Shown here in pieces: positions 1-5,737 of a DNA stretch of 7,155 nucleotides (its first letter is position 1; each line of letters opens with the position of its first letter). Made by a program: the position numbers and the translations under genes. Below the pieces are notes generated by a model that saw only the letters and a program-made list of their open reading frames with translations, made no database searches and had not been told where the DNA came from. Source of the stretch: CAZOGW01 sp964579415 (lineage in GTDB: Bacteria; Actinomycetota; Acidimicrobiia; Spongiisociales; UBA5794); the NCBI GenBank assembly GCA_964579415.1, contig CAZOGW010000143.1, positions 1 through 7,155 of the forward strand, given 5' to 3'.

Positions 1-118
1 GGGAGGTGGCAGCCCGGAGGCTTTGCGGAGGGCTGTCGGAGGGGGTCTTCGTCTCGGGTTCGTGTTGAGCTTGCCGCGAGGCTGTGCGCAAAGTCGGGAG
101 AGAGTGAGACGTCGCCAT

Positions 119-155
119 CGGCCCGCTCGCGTAACGCGGACGGCCGAGCGGGCCG
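119..155 (-). terminator. GC-rich hairpin after the copper ATPase gene (possible terminator)
   Basis: An 11-bp perfect inverted repeat (arms 119-129 and 145-155, arm sequence CGGCCCGCTCG and its complement) with a 15-nt loop lies 12 nt past the TAA stop of the copper ATPase gene on the minus strand. The position and stability fit a transcription terminator for the minus-strand operon. There is no U-rich tract after the stem, so it is not a textbook intrinsic terminator. GC-rich actinobacteria often use such U-less hairpins, but that is inference here. The rest of positions 1-166 shows no gene or RNA that I can support. Confidence 0.5.
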
Positions 156-166
156 GCCTGACGCGA

Positions 167-2245
167 TTACACACCGCGCCTGAGCAATTGGGCATTGAGG
201 GCGACCACGATGGTGGAGGCGCTCATCAGCACGGCACCGGCGGCGGGGGAAAGGAGGATCCCCGCCCAGGCGAGGGCGCCGGCGGCGAGGGGAATGGCCA
301 CGATGTTGTAGCCGGCGGCCCACCACAGGTTCTGCAGCATCTTGCGGTAGCCGGCCTGCGACAGCTTGCGTACCCATGGCACCGCCCGGGGATCGTTACC
401 GGCGAGGACGATGCCGGCCGAAGCCATCGCCACGTCGGTCCCGGCGCCGATGGCGATCCCGACGTCGGCCTGGGCCAGCGCCGGGGCATCGTTGACGCCA
501 TCGCCGACCATCGCCACCGACCGTCCCGCCCGCTGCAGCTTGGCCACTTCGTCGTGTTTGTCCTCCGGCACCACCTCACTCATCACCTCGGTGATGCCGA
601 GCTTGGAGGCGACGGCCCCGGCCACCTCGGCTGCGTCGCCGGTGACGATGGCCACCCTCACTCCGAGCCGGTGGAGGCGCTCGACGGCCTGGCGGGCAGT
701 GGGACGCACCTCGTCTTCGAGTGCCACCGCTCCCGCCACCTGCCCTTCGACCAGGACATAGAGGACCGAGGCGCCACGTTCGCGCCATGGGGCCACAGCG
801 TCCTTGATGCCCGCCGGAACGGCGAGGTGTCGCTCGGTGAGGAGCCGGGGGCCGCCCACTGCCACCCGGATCCCGTCGACGTTCGCTTCGACACCCCGCC
901 CGGCTCGTGCCCGGAAACCGCTGGCGGGCGGCACCGTGAGCCCCTCGGCGGCGGCAACGATTCCCCGGGCGAGAGGGTGCTCGCTGTCGGCCTCGGCGGC
1001 CGCGGCCAGTGCCAGCACCACGTCGTCGTCTCCGCCCACCGCGGTGACGCCGGTGACCTGGTGGCTGCCCAGGGTGAGCGTCCCCGTCTTGTCGAACAGC
1101 ACGGTGTCGATGGTGCGCATCTCCTCCAGGGCGAGACGGTCCGTGATCAGGACCCCGTAGCGGGCCGCCATCGAGGTCGAGATCGACACCACCAGCGGGA
1201 TCGCCAGGCCGAGGGCGTGGGGGCATGCGATGACGAGAACGGTCACGGTGCGGGCGATGGCGTCGTCGACGCTACCCACCGCCGACCACACCACCGCCGT
1301 CACCGCGGCGGCGGCGAGGGTGACGTAGAACAGCAGTGCGGCGGCGCGGTCGGCGAGCACCTGAGCCCGTGACCGTGACTGCTGGGCCTGGGCCACCAGC
1401 CGGCGGATCCCGGCCAGGGCGGTGTCCTCCCCGACGGCGCCGACCCTGACCCGGATGGCCGAATCGGTGGACACCGTCCCCGCCACCACTGTGTCTCCCG
1501 GGCGCTTGGCCACCGGTCGGGACTCTCCGGTGACGGTCGACTCGTCGAGATCGGCCTCCCCTTCGACGATGGTTCCATCGGCGGGGATACGCCCTCCCGG
1601 CCGCACCAGCACCACGTCGTCGACGGCGAGGACGGACAGCGGCACCGTCTCGACGTGTTCGCCGTGGACTCTCTCCGCCTCGTCGGGGAGGAGTTCCGCC
1701 AGGGCGTCAAGGGCGCCCCTGGCTTGGCCGATGGCCCTCATCTCCAGCCAGTGACCCAGCAGCATGATGGTGATCAGGGCGGTCATCTCCCACCAGAAGT
1801 CGAGGTGTAACCAGCCCAGCGTGGTAGCCCACGAGGCGGCGAAGGACACCACGATCGCCAGCGAGATGAGCAGCATCATCCCCGGGGCCCGGTCGCGTAT
1901 CTCCCCGATCCCGCCGGTGAGGAACGGCGTGCCCCCGTAGACGAACACCGCCGTTCCCAGCAGGGGGGCGACCAGGCCGGAGCCGGGGAACGACGGCGGC
2001 GTGAAGCCGAGCCATCCCTGCACCATCTCGGAGTAGACGATCACCACCAGGGTCAGTGCCAGTGACCACCAGAACCGGTCACGGAACATGGCGACCGAGT
2101 GCCCGGCGTGCTTGTCCTGGGCCTGATGGTCTGCTGCGCCGTGGCGGTCGGCGCTGTGGCCCTGGGCGTGATCCGGGTGAATGGGGCGACCTCTGCTGTC
2201 AGCCGGCTCCGCGGGCTGAGCCGGTAACGGGCAGCCAGTTCCCAT
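167..2245 (-). CDS. copB: CopB-type copper-exporting P-type ATPase (P1B-3)
   Basis: This is a heavy-metal P-type ATPase that uses ATP to pump copper out across the cytoplasmic membrane. With the ATG at 2245 the product is 692 residues. Visible motifs in order are: a His-rich N-terminus (residues about 23-50, no CxxC metal-binding domain), the actuator TGES at 239-242, the membrane metal site CPH at 341-343, the phosphorylation site DKTGT starting at D385, the HP dipeptide at 423-424, the hinge GDGVND at 581-586, then N-x6-YN-x4-P (from N639) and MSxST (674-678). CPH together with YN and MSxST is the known signature of the CopB (P1B-3) group, linked to Cu(II) or Cu(I) export, rather than the CPC group. 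The start is uncertain. ATG 2245 overlaps the upstream gene by 47 nt and has GAGG directly against it. ATG 2089 would remove the His-rich segment. An ATT at 2182 has a well-spaced AGAGG and sits where the His-rich segment begins. It is last in the operon. Confidence 0.93.
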   Translation of the reverse strand: MGTGCPLPAQPAEPADSRGRPIHPDHAQGHSADRHGAADHQAQDKHAGHSVAMFRDRFWWSLALTLVVIVYSEMVQGWLGFTPPSFPGSGLVAPLLGTAVFVYGGTPFLTGGIGEIRDRAPGMMLLISLAIVVSFAASWATTLGWLHLDFWWEMTALITIMLLGHWLEMRAIGQARGALDALAELLPDEAERVHGEHVETVPLSVLAVDDVVLVRPGGRIPADGTIVEGEADLDESTVTGESRPVAKRPGDTVVAGTVSTDSAIRVRVGAVGEDTALAGIRRLVAQAQQSRSRAQVLADRAAALLFYVTLAAAAVTAVVWSAVGSVDDAIARTVTVLVIACPHALGLAIPLVVSISTSMAARYGVLITDRLALEEMRTIDTVLFDKTGTLTLGSHQVTGVTAVGGDDDVVLALAAAAEADSEHPLARGIVAAAEGLTVPPASGFRARAGRGVEANVDGIRVAVGGPRLLTERHLAVPAGIKDAVAPWRERGASVLYVLVEGQVAGAVALEDEVRPTARQAVERLHRLGVRVAIVTGDAAEVAGAVASKLGITEVMSEVVPEDKHDEVAKLQRAGRSVAMVGDGVNDAPALAQADVGIAIGAGTDVAMASAGIVLAGNDPRAVPWVRKLSQAGYRKMLQNLWWAAGYNIVAIPLAAGALAWAGILLSPAAGAVLMSASTIVVALNAQLLRRGV

Positions 2246-3017
2246 CCTCGGCGTACTGCACCGCGGTGCAGGCGATCTCGCGATCGCCCTGATCCCACGC
2301 CTCCTCGGTGGGGTACAGCGGGTAGGCGTACCAGGGCCCCTGCTCGAAGCTGCCCACATAGGTTGCAAAATGCGGCATGCACAGCGGCACGCCGATCTCC
2401 TCGATGCTGGCATCGGCCGGGTAGGAGCCGCCGGCGAGAACTGCGGTGCCGATCACCTCGAACTGGTGGGGCTGGTCGCAGGGCACGACGTGATCCCGGT
2501 CGAGGACGCCCGACGGGGAGAGGACCAGGCACTCGCCGGCGGCGAAGAGGTCCTCGGTGTCGTCGGTGGAACTCGTCCCGCTGCCATCGGCGGCGAGAAA
2601 GACGGTGAGGGCGACGCCGATCAGGATGATGAGGAACGCCAGGGTGACGACGACGCGGCGGGCCCCGCCGCGCGTGACCGAGACCGGACCGGCGGTGGGG
2701 TAGTAGTCGGGGGAGGACGCCGCCCGGTGGTCCTCGTCGGGATCGTCCTCGTTGTCCCAGAACGGCTCGTCGTCCTGCGGCTCCGGGGTCCCCATCTGGT
2801 ACCGGCGAGTGCCGGTCAGCACCCCGGCGTCACCGGGCGCGACCCGGGAGGGCTCGCGATCGGGGTCGGTGACCTCATCGGCGAGTTGGGCCTCCGACGA
2901 GTGTCGCTCGGCGAGTAGGGATGTGTCGTCGGTCTCGGCGCGTTCCTTGAGGCGTTCGCGTGCCGCCCGTAGTAGCGCCTCGGACGGTGACTCGTCGCGG
3001 CGCTCGTCCTCGTCCAT
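2199..3017 (-). CDS. Single-pass membrane protein with a septum-formation-like extracellular domain
   Basis: The 272-residue product has three parts. Residues 1-118 are a charged, acidic and probably disordered cytoplasmic region. One hydrophobic membrane segment spans about 121-142, preceded by Arg residues, which predicts N-in/C-out topology. Residues about 157-265 form an extracytoplasmic domain with four cysteines (C163, C180, C213, C250), spaced as two likely disulfides. The pattern of GEC, then VPCDQPHQFEV, then a Tyr/Pro-rich stretch, then WDQGDREIAC matches what I recall of the Septum_form domain family in actinobacteria. The exact role of that family is poorly defined, and no catalytic motif is visible. 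The ATG at 3017 lies 6 nt past the SDR gene stop, with AGGTG 9 nt upstream of the ATG, so translation is probably coupled. The gene end overlaps the copper ATPase frame if that gene starts at 2245. An envelope role is inferred from topology only. Confidence 0.8.
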   Translation of the reverse strand: MDEDERRDESPSEALLRAARERLKERAETDDTSLLAERHSSEAQLADEVTDPDREPSRVAPGDAGVLTGTRRYQMGTPEPQDDEPFWDNEDDPDEDHRAASSPDYYPTAGPVSVTRGGARRVVVTLAFLIILIGVALTVFLAADGSGTSSTDDTEDLFAAGECLVLSPSGVLDRDHVVPCDQPHQFEVIGTAVLAGGSYPADASIEEIGVPLCMPHFATYVGSFEQGPWYAYPLYPTEEAWDQGDREIACTAVQYAEDGNWLPVTGSARGAG

Positions 3018-3023
3018 CGGCCG

Positions 3024-3758
3024 CTACACCTGCCCGTACACCGGGAGAGCTGCGCCGTTGAGGATCGCCGCCGCCGGACTCACCAGGAAGTCGATGACGG
3101 CGGCGATCTCGGCGGGCTTGGGCCAGCTCACGTAGTCGGCGAAGGGCAGGGTGGCTCGGGTGACGTCGGTGTCGATGACGGCGGGGAGGATCACGTTGGT
3201 GGTGGTCCTGGTGTCACTGAGCTCGTTGGCCAGGGTCCGGGTGAGGGCGACTACTCCCGCCTTGGCGATGTTGAAGGCAGCCTGGCCGGTGGGTGTCTCC
3301 AGGGCATCGCGGCTGCCGATGGTGATGATGCGGCCCCACTCGTCGGCCAGGTGGGGGATGACCGCCCGCACCGCATGGAACGTCGAGCGCAGGTTGAGGT
3401 CGATCATGCGGTCGAAGCGGACGTCGTCGGTTTCGGCGACGTCGCGGCCGCCGGCCCAGCCGCCCACCAGAGCGCACAGCACGTTGACGGGACCGAACGA
3501 CTCGGCCGTCTCCTTGACGAACCGGTTCACCGCTTCGGCGTCGGTGCAATCCACCCGCCGCAGCAGCAGTCGATTCTCGTCGAGGTCGAGCTCGTCCTCG
3601 AGAGCGGTGGCCTCCTCGGGGATGAGGTAGGTGACGGCGATGCGGAAATTGCGGCGCACCAGCAGCGGCAGCAGCGCCCTGCCCAGGGCACCGGTTCCCC
3701 CGGTGACGATTGCGGTGGGTCCGGACTCCATACCCCGGAGGTTAATCGCGACCGGCAT
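3024..3758 (-). CDS. SDR-family protein lacking the catalytic tyrosine
   Basis: This is a Rossmann-fold short-chain dehydrogenase/reductase protein of classical length. Numbering here starts from the GTG at 3761, which gives 245 residues. The nucleotide-binding motif TGGTGALG is at 20-27, followed by Asn123 (in DLNL), Ser150 (in TIGS), Lys167 and the late conserved LP..IDT segment (192-198). The usual YxxxK is FNIAK at 163-167, encoded with TTC, so the catalytic Tyr is Phe while Ser and Lys are kept with normal 13-residue spacing. The NNAG motif is also replaced, by a LVGGWAGG stretch. Reductase activity is therefore doubtful, though cofactor binding looks intact. I prefer the ATG at 3758 because GGAG lies 6 nt upstream; the GTG at 3761 and ATG at 3731 are alternatives. 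It follows the PIG-L gene by 21 nt and precedes the septum-formation-like gene by 6 nt. The substrate cannot be told. Confidence 0.87.
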   Translation of the reverse strand: MPVAINLRGMESGPTAIVTGGTGALGRALLPLLVRRNFRIAVTYLIPEEATALEDELDLDENRLLLRRVDCTDAEAVNRFVKETAESFGPVNVLCALVGGWAGGRDVAETDDVRFDRMIDLNLRSTFHAVRAVIPHLADEWGRIITIGSRDALETPTGQAAFNIAKAGVVALTRTLANELSDTRTTTNVILPAVIDTDVTRATLPFADYVSWPKPAEIAAVIDFLVSPAAAILNGAALPVYGQV

Positions 3759-3779
3759 CACGCACTCCGCATCACGTAT

Positions 3780-4532
3780 CTACGGAACGATCTTCTTGAA
3801 GGCCTCGACGTGGGTGTGGGCGGAGCCGGCGGCAGCGGCCTCGGCGGCGGTCCTGACATGGGTGGCGAACAGTTCCCGGGCATCGTCATCCTCGTCGGCG
3901 CCGCCCATGGTGGTGGTGGCCTGCGACGAGTGGCACAGCAGGGCAGCGACCTTGGTGTCCAACGTGGCGTCGACGGGTTCGAGGTGGTCGGGGACATCGG
4001 CCGACCACAGCAGAAGGTGTCCGGGCCGGTGGGCCGGTCCCAGGTCGGGGAAGAAGAGATGATCCCGGGCGGCGACGACGCCGTCCACGACCGCGAGTCC
4101 GGTAGCGCGGTGGTCGGGATGGAGTTGGTAGCGCTGCCAAGGGTCGTGGGAGAGAACCACGTCGGGTTGGACACGGCGGATCAGGGCGCACATCTCCCGG
4201 CGCAGATCCATGGAGTACTCCAGCTCGCCGTCGATGTGGTCGAGGTGGGCGACCTGCGCCGCACCCATCACCGCAGCGGCCTCCGCTTGCTCCCGCCGCC
4301 TGGTTTCCGCCAGCGCCGCCGGGGCAACCGACCGATCCCAGGTCCCCTTGGAACCGTCGGTGACCACGGCGACGGTGATGTGGGCGCCTTCGCCCGCCCA
4401 GCGGGCCAGCGTCCCACCCGCCCCGAACTCGACGTCATCGGGATGAGCCCCCACGGCCAGCACCCGCCCCGGCGTCGCCAGGGGACCGTCCCTCACCGTT
4501 TCCCGCAGCTCTGGGTGGAGGTTCGCGCTCAC
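3780..4532 (-). CDS. PIG-L/LmbE-family zinc-dependent N-deacetylase
   Basis: The 250-residue product has the two hallmark motifs of the PIG-L/LmbE fold. AHPDDVEFG at 29-37 carries the probable zinc ligands H30 and D33 and the probable catalytic base D32. HPDH at 138-141 carries the third ligand, H141. Known members remove acetyl groups from N-acetylglucosaminyl compounds (mycothiol MshB, bacillithiol BshB) or cleave related amides (Mca). Nothing visible fixes the substrate here, so I give no gene symbol. No signal peptide is seen, and the protein is probably cytoplasmic. The GTG at 4532 is the first possible start, because an in-frame TAA lies 18 nt upstream. No Shine-Dalgarno sequence precedes it. 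A TACCAT (4541-4546) lies 8 nt upstream of the GTG, so a near-leaderless internal transcript is conceivable. A repeat-derived hairpin separates it from cofC, 22 nt away. Confidence 0.9.
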   Translation of the reverse strand: MSANLHPELRETVRDGPLATPGRVLAVGAHPDDVEFGAGGTLARWAGEGAHITVAVVTDGSKGTWDRSVAPAALAETRRREQAEAAAVMGAAQVAHLDHIDGELEYSMDLRREMCALIRRVQPDVVLSHDPWQRYQLHPDHRATGLAVVDGVVAARDHLFFPDLGPAHRPGHLLLWSADVPDHLEPVDATLDTKVAALLCHSSQATTTMGGADEDDDARELFATHVRTAAEAAAAGSAHTHVEAFKKIVP

Positions 4533-4542
4533 GGTACGTGAT

Positions 4543-4578
4543 GGTACTTAGTACCTAGTACTTAGTACCTAGTACCCC
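4543..4578. repeat. Heptad tandem repeat forming a hairpin across the cofC stop codon
   Basis: The 14-bp unit GTACTTAGTACCTA occurs twice without error (4544-4571) and is followed by GTACCCC, so four GTAC(T/C)TA heptads stand in a row. Positions 4543-4569 also fold on themselves: 6 bp, one mismatch (T-T in DNA, A-A in the minus-strand RNA), 5 bp and a 3-nt loop. The stretch encodes the last six residues of CofC (VLGTKY) and contains its TAG stop (4555-4557). It uses AT-rich codons unlike the rest of the gene. It ends 11 nt before the PIG-L start. It may be an expressed hairpin acting between two genes or simply a recent slippage expansion. Confidence 0.9.
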
Positions 4579-5151
4579 CTCCAGCCAGGCTCCCTCCGGC
4601 GACGCGAGAGCCGCCTCCAGATCTCCCGGTTCGTCCAGGTCAAGGGCCAGGCCGGGGCGGCTCACCACCGTCGCGCCGGCGAGGGCGGCCAGGTGGCGGT
4701 GGAAGCTGAGGTGACCGTAGGAGAAGGTGACCGGCCCGGTGGCCGCCACCACCGACGTGCCGCCGTCGTGGGAGGGGGCGACCACCGGGCCGTGCTCCAG
4801 GGCGGCCCACACCGCTTCCAGATCGGCAGGCGTGACGATCGGCAGGTCGGCGTGGATCACGGCCCAGGGCCGGTTCCCGGCAGCGTCCACCACCGCCGCC
4901 GCCGCCCCGTCGAGGCCACCGCCGGGGCGCTCGTCGATGACATCCCAGCCGTGACTCCGAGCCCAGGCGGCTACTCCGGCGTCGCCGGTGACGACGTTGG
5001 GCGCCGCACCGGATCCGGCAACGGCCCGGATGGTGTGTGCCGCCACCGCCATGCCGAGGCGGGCCCGCTCCGCCGCGTCCAGCACCGGTGCCAGGCGCGC
5101 CTTGGCGACCCCGAAGGGCTTGATGGCGATGCCGGCCATCACTGCGGTCAC
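4555..5151 (-). CDS. cofC: CofC/FbiD-type guanylyltransferase of coenzyme F420 biosynthesis
   Basis: The 198-residue product matches the 2-phospho-L-lactate (or phosphoenolpyruvate) guanylyltransferase family. This family uses GTP to activate the phospho-acid that is then joined to Fo to make F420. Seen motifs are KPFGVAKARLAPVL at 11-24 (nucleotidyltransferase N-terminal loop), HADLP at 100-104 (metal-binding Asp), SHDGGTS at 127-133, FSYGHLSFHRH at 143-153 and LDLDEPGDL at 170-178. Actinobacterial enzymes are called FbiD and are reported to use PEP; which substrate applies cannot be read from this sequence. The GTG at 5151 overlaps the upstream TGA as GTGA, a typical coupled start. ATG 5139 is an alternative. 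Two family positions differ from what I recall as usual: GLDG instead of GLN, and DGGTS instead of DGGTN. The last residues VLGTKY come from a tandem repeat. Confidence 0.9.
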   Translation of the reverse strand: MTAVMAGIAIKPFGVAKARLAPVLDAAERARLGMAVAAHTIRAVAGSGAAPNVVTGDAGVAAWARSHGWDVIDERPGGGLDGAAAAVVDAAGNRPWAVIHADLPIVTPADLEAVWAALEHGPVVAPSHDGGTSVVAATGPVTFSYGHLSFHRHLAALAGATVVSRPGLALDLDEPGDLEAALASPEGAWLEGVLGTKY

Positions 5152-5657
5152 CGTGGGACCGGGTCGGCCAGAACCCCGTCCAGCGGCAGCGGTTCCCAGT
5201 CGCCGTCGTCGGAGAACTCGGCGATTTGCACCAGCACGCCGTTGGTGGACTGAGGGTGGATGAAGGCCTCGTGCCAGGCCGGGTTCTCCCGGGAAACCCC
5301 GACGACGATGTAGCGGCGCCGCTCCAGTTCGGTCAGGGCGGCCTCGAGGGAGGTGACCTTGAAGGTGAGGTGGTGCAACCCGGGGCCGCGTCCGGCGAGG
5401 AAGCGGTTGACGAAGTTGCCGGGATCCCCGGGGTCGAGGGGGGCGATCACCTCCATCTTGAGTCCCCCGGGGATGGCGAACTGCGCCCAGCGGAAGCGTC
5501 CCGTGGTCTGGTGCCCGCCACCGACATACCTGCCGCCCATGGCGGAGATGAAAGGGAGGGCGGTAGACGCGTCGCCAACCGCCATGGCGACGTGGTCGAA
5601 GCGCTCGATGTGCGGTCCCAGCCCGAGGTCGTCGGAGAGAGCCGAAGGGTCGATCAT
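5148..5657 (-). CDS. VOC-family protein, methylmalonyl-CoA epimerase-like
   Basis: The 169-residue product has the two beta-alpha-beta-beta-beta modules of the vicinal oxygen chelate fold. Residues FDHVAMAV (20-27), GLHHLTFKV (93-101) and the ending FIHPQSTNGVLVQ (132-144) resemble methylmalonyl-CoA epimerase. That enzyme interconverts the (R) and (S) forms of methylmalonyl-CoA in propionate metabolism using a divalent metal. H22 and H96 fit two metal ligands. The last ligand, normally Glu in a VLIEL-like strand, is Gln144 here. A tail of about 25 residues (SDDGDWEPLPLDGVLADPVPR and neighbours) follows the fold. Epimerase function is therefore likely by similarity but not certain; another VOC activity is possible. 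The ATG at 5657 has no strong Shine-Dalgarno. TAGGCT (5667-5672) would put transcription start 3 nt upstream of the ATG, again near-leaderless, with no clear -35. It appears to be first in the operon. Confidence 0.83.
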   Translation of the reverse strand: MIDPSALSDDLGLGPHIERFDHVAMAVGDASTALPFISAMGGRYVGGGHQTTGRFRWAQFAIPGGLKMEVIAPLDPGDPGNFVNRFLAGRGPGLHHLTFKVTSLEAALTELERRRYIVVGVSRENPAWHEAFIHPQSTNGVLVQIAEFSDDGDWEPLPLDGVLADPVPR

Positions 5658-5690
5658 GGACGAGCGAGCCTACTCCCTGCCGGTCGCGGC

Positions 5691-5700
5691 CCGGTACCGG
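5691..5700. promoter_or_regulatory. Palindrome CCGGTACCGG in the divergent intergenic region
   Basis: A perfect 10-bp palindrome lies between the two divergent genes, just upstream of the putative pyk -35 element. It could be an operator for either direction, but short GC-rich palindromes arise often by chance in such DNA, and no regulator is identified. Confidence 0.25.
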
Positions 5701-5701
5701 T

Positions 5702-5737
5702 CTGACTGGCCGGCCGCAACCGGGTTAAGCTCCCGAG
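5702..5737 (+). promoter_or_regulatory. Putative leaderless promoter of pyruvate kinase
   Basis: CTGACT (5702-5707) resembles a -35 box, and TAAGCT (5726-5731) fits the actinobacterial -10 pattern TANNNT, with an 18-nt spacer. Transcription normally starts 7 nt after the last T of the -10. That base is position 5738, the G of the GTG start codon. The -10 also contains the in-frame TAA stop that bounds the coding frame, and there is no room for a Shine-Dalgarno site. A leaderless transcript is therefore the simplest reading. The start site itself is predicted, not observed. Confidence 0.6.

Noticed and set aside
2..118. Open minus-strand frame from an ATG at 118 running off the left edge (39 codons, Ser/Thr/Pro/Gln-rich)
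   Set aside because: It has no Shine-Dalgarno, no recognisable motif, and starts right after the putative terminator hairpin. It is too short to tell from chance in GC-rich DNA.
1..118. Possible RNA gene (tRNA or RNase P/SRP RNA fragment) at the left edge
   Set aside because: I found no T-loop, acceptor pairing or conserved RNA core. The GC-rich purine runs alone are not evidence.
23..1372. Long plus-strand open frame (449 codons) opposite the copper ATPase gene
   Set aside because: It is antisense to a clearly conserved P-type ATPase. Its product is low-complexity Gly/His/Arg/Asp, as expected from the complement of GC-rich codons.
3351..4541. Plus-strand open frame (396 codons) across the SDR and PIG-L genes
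   Set aside because: It crosses two conserved minus-strand genes and has shadow-like composition.
4543..4578. Short repeat as a CRISPR array or attachment site
   Set aside because: The units are contiguous with no spacers, and there is no cas gene, integrase or tRNA nearby. A simple tandem repeat explains it.
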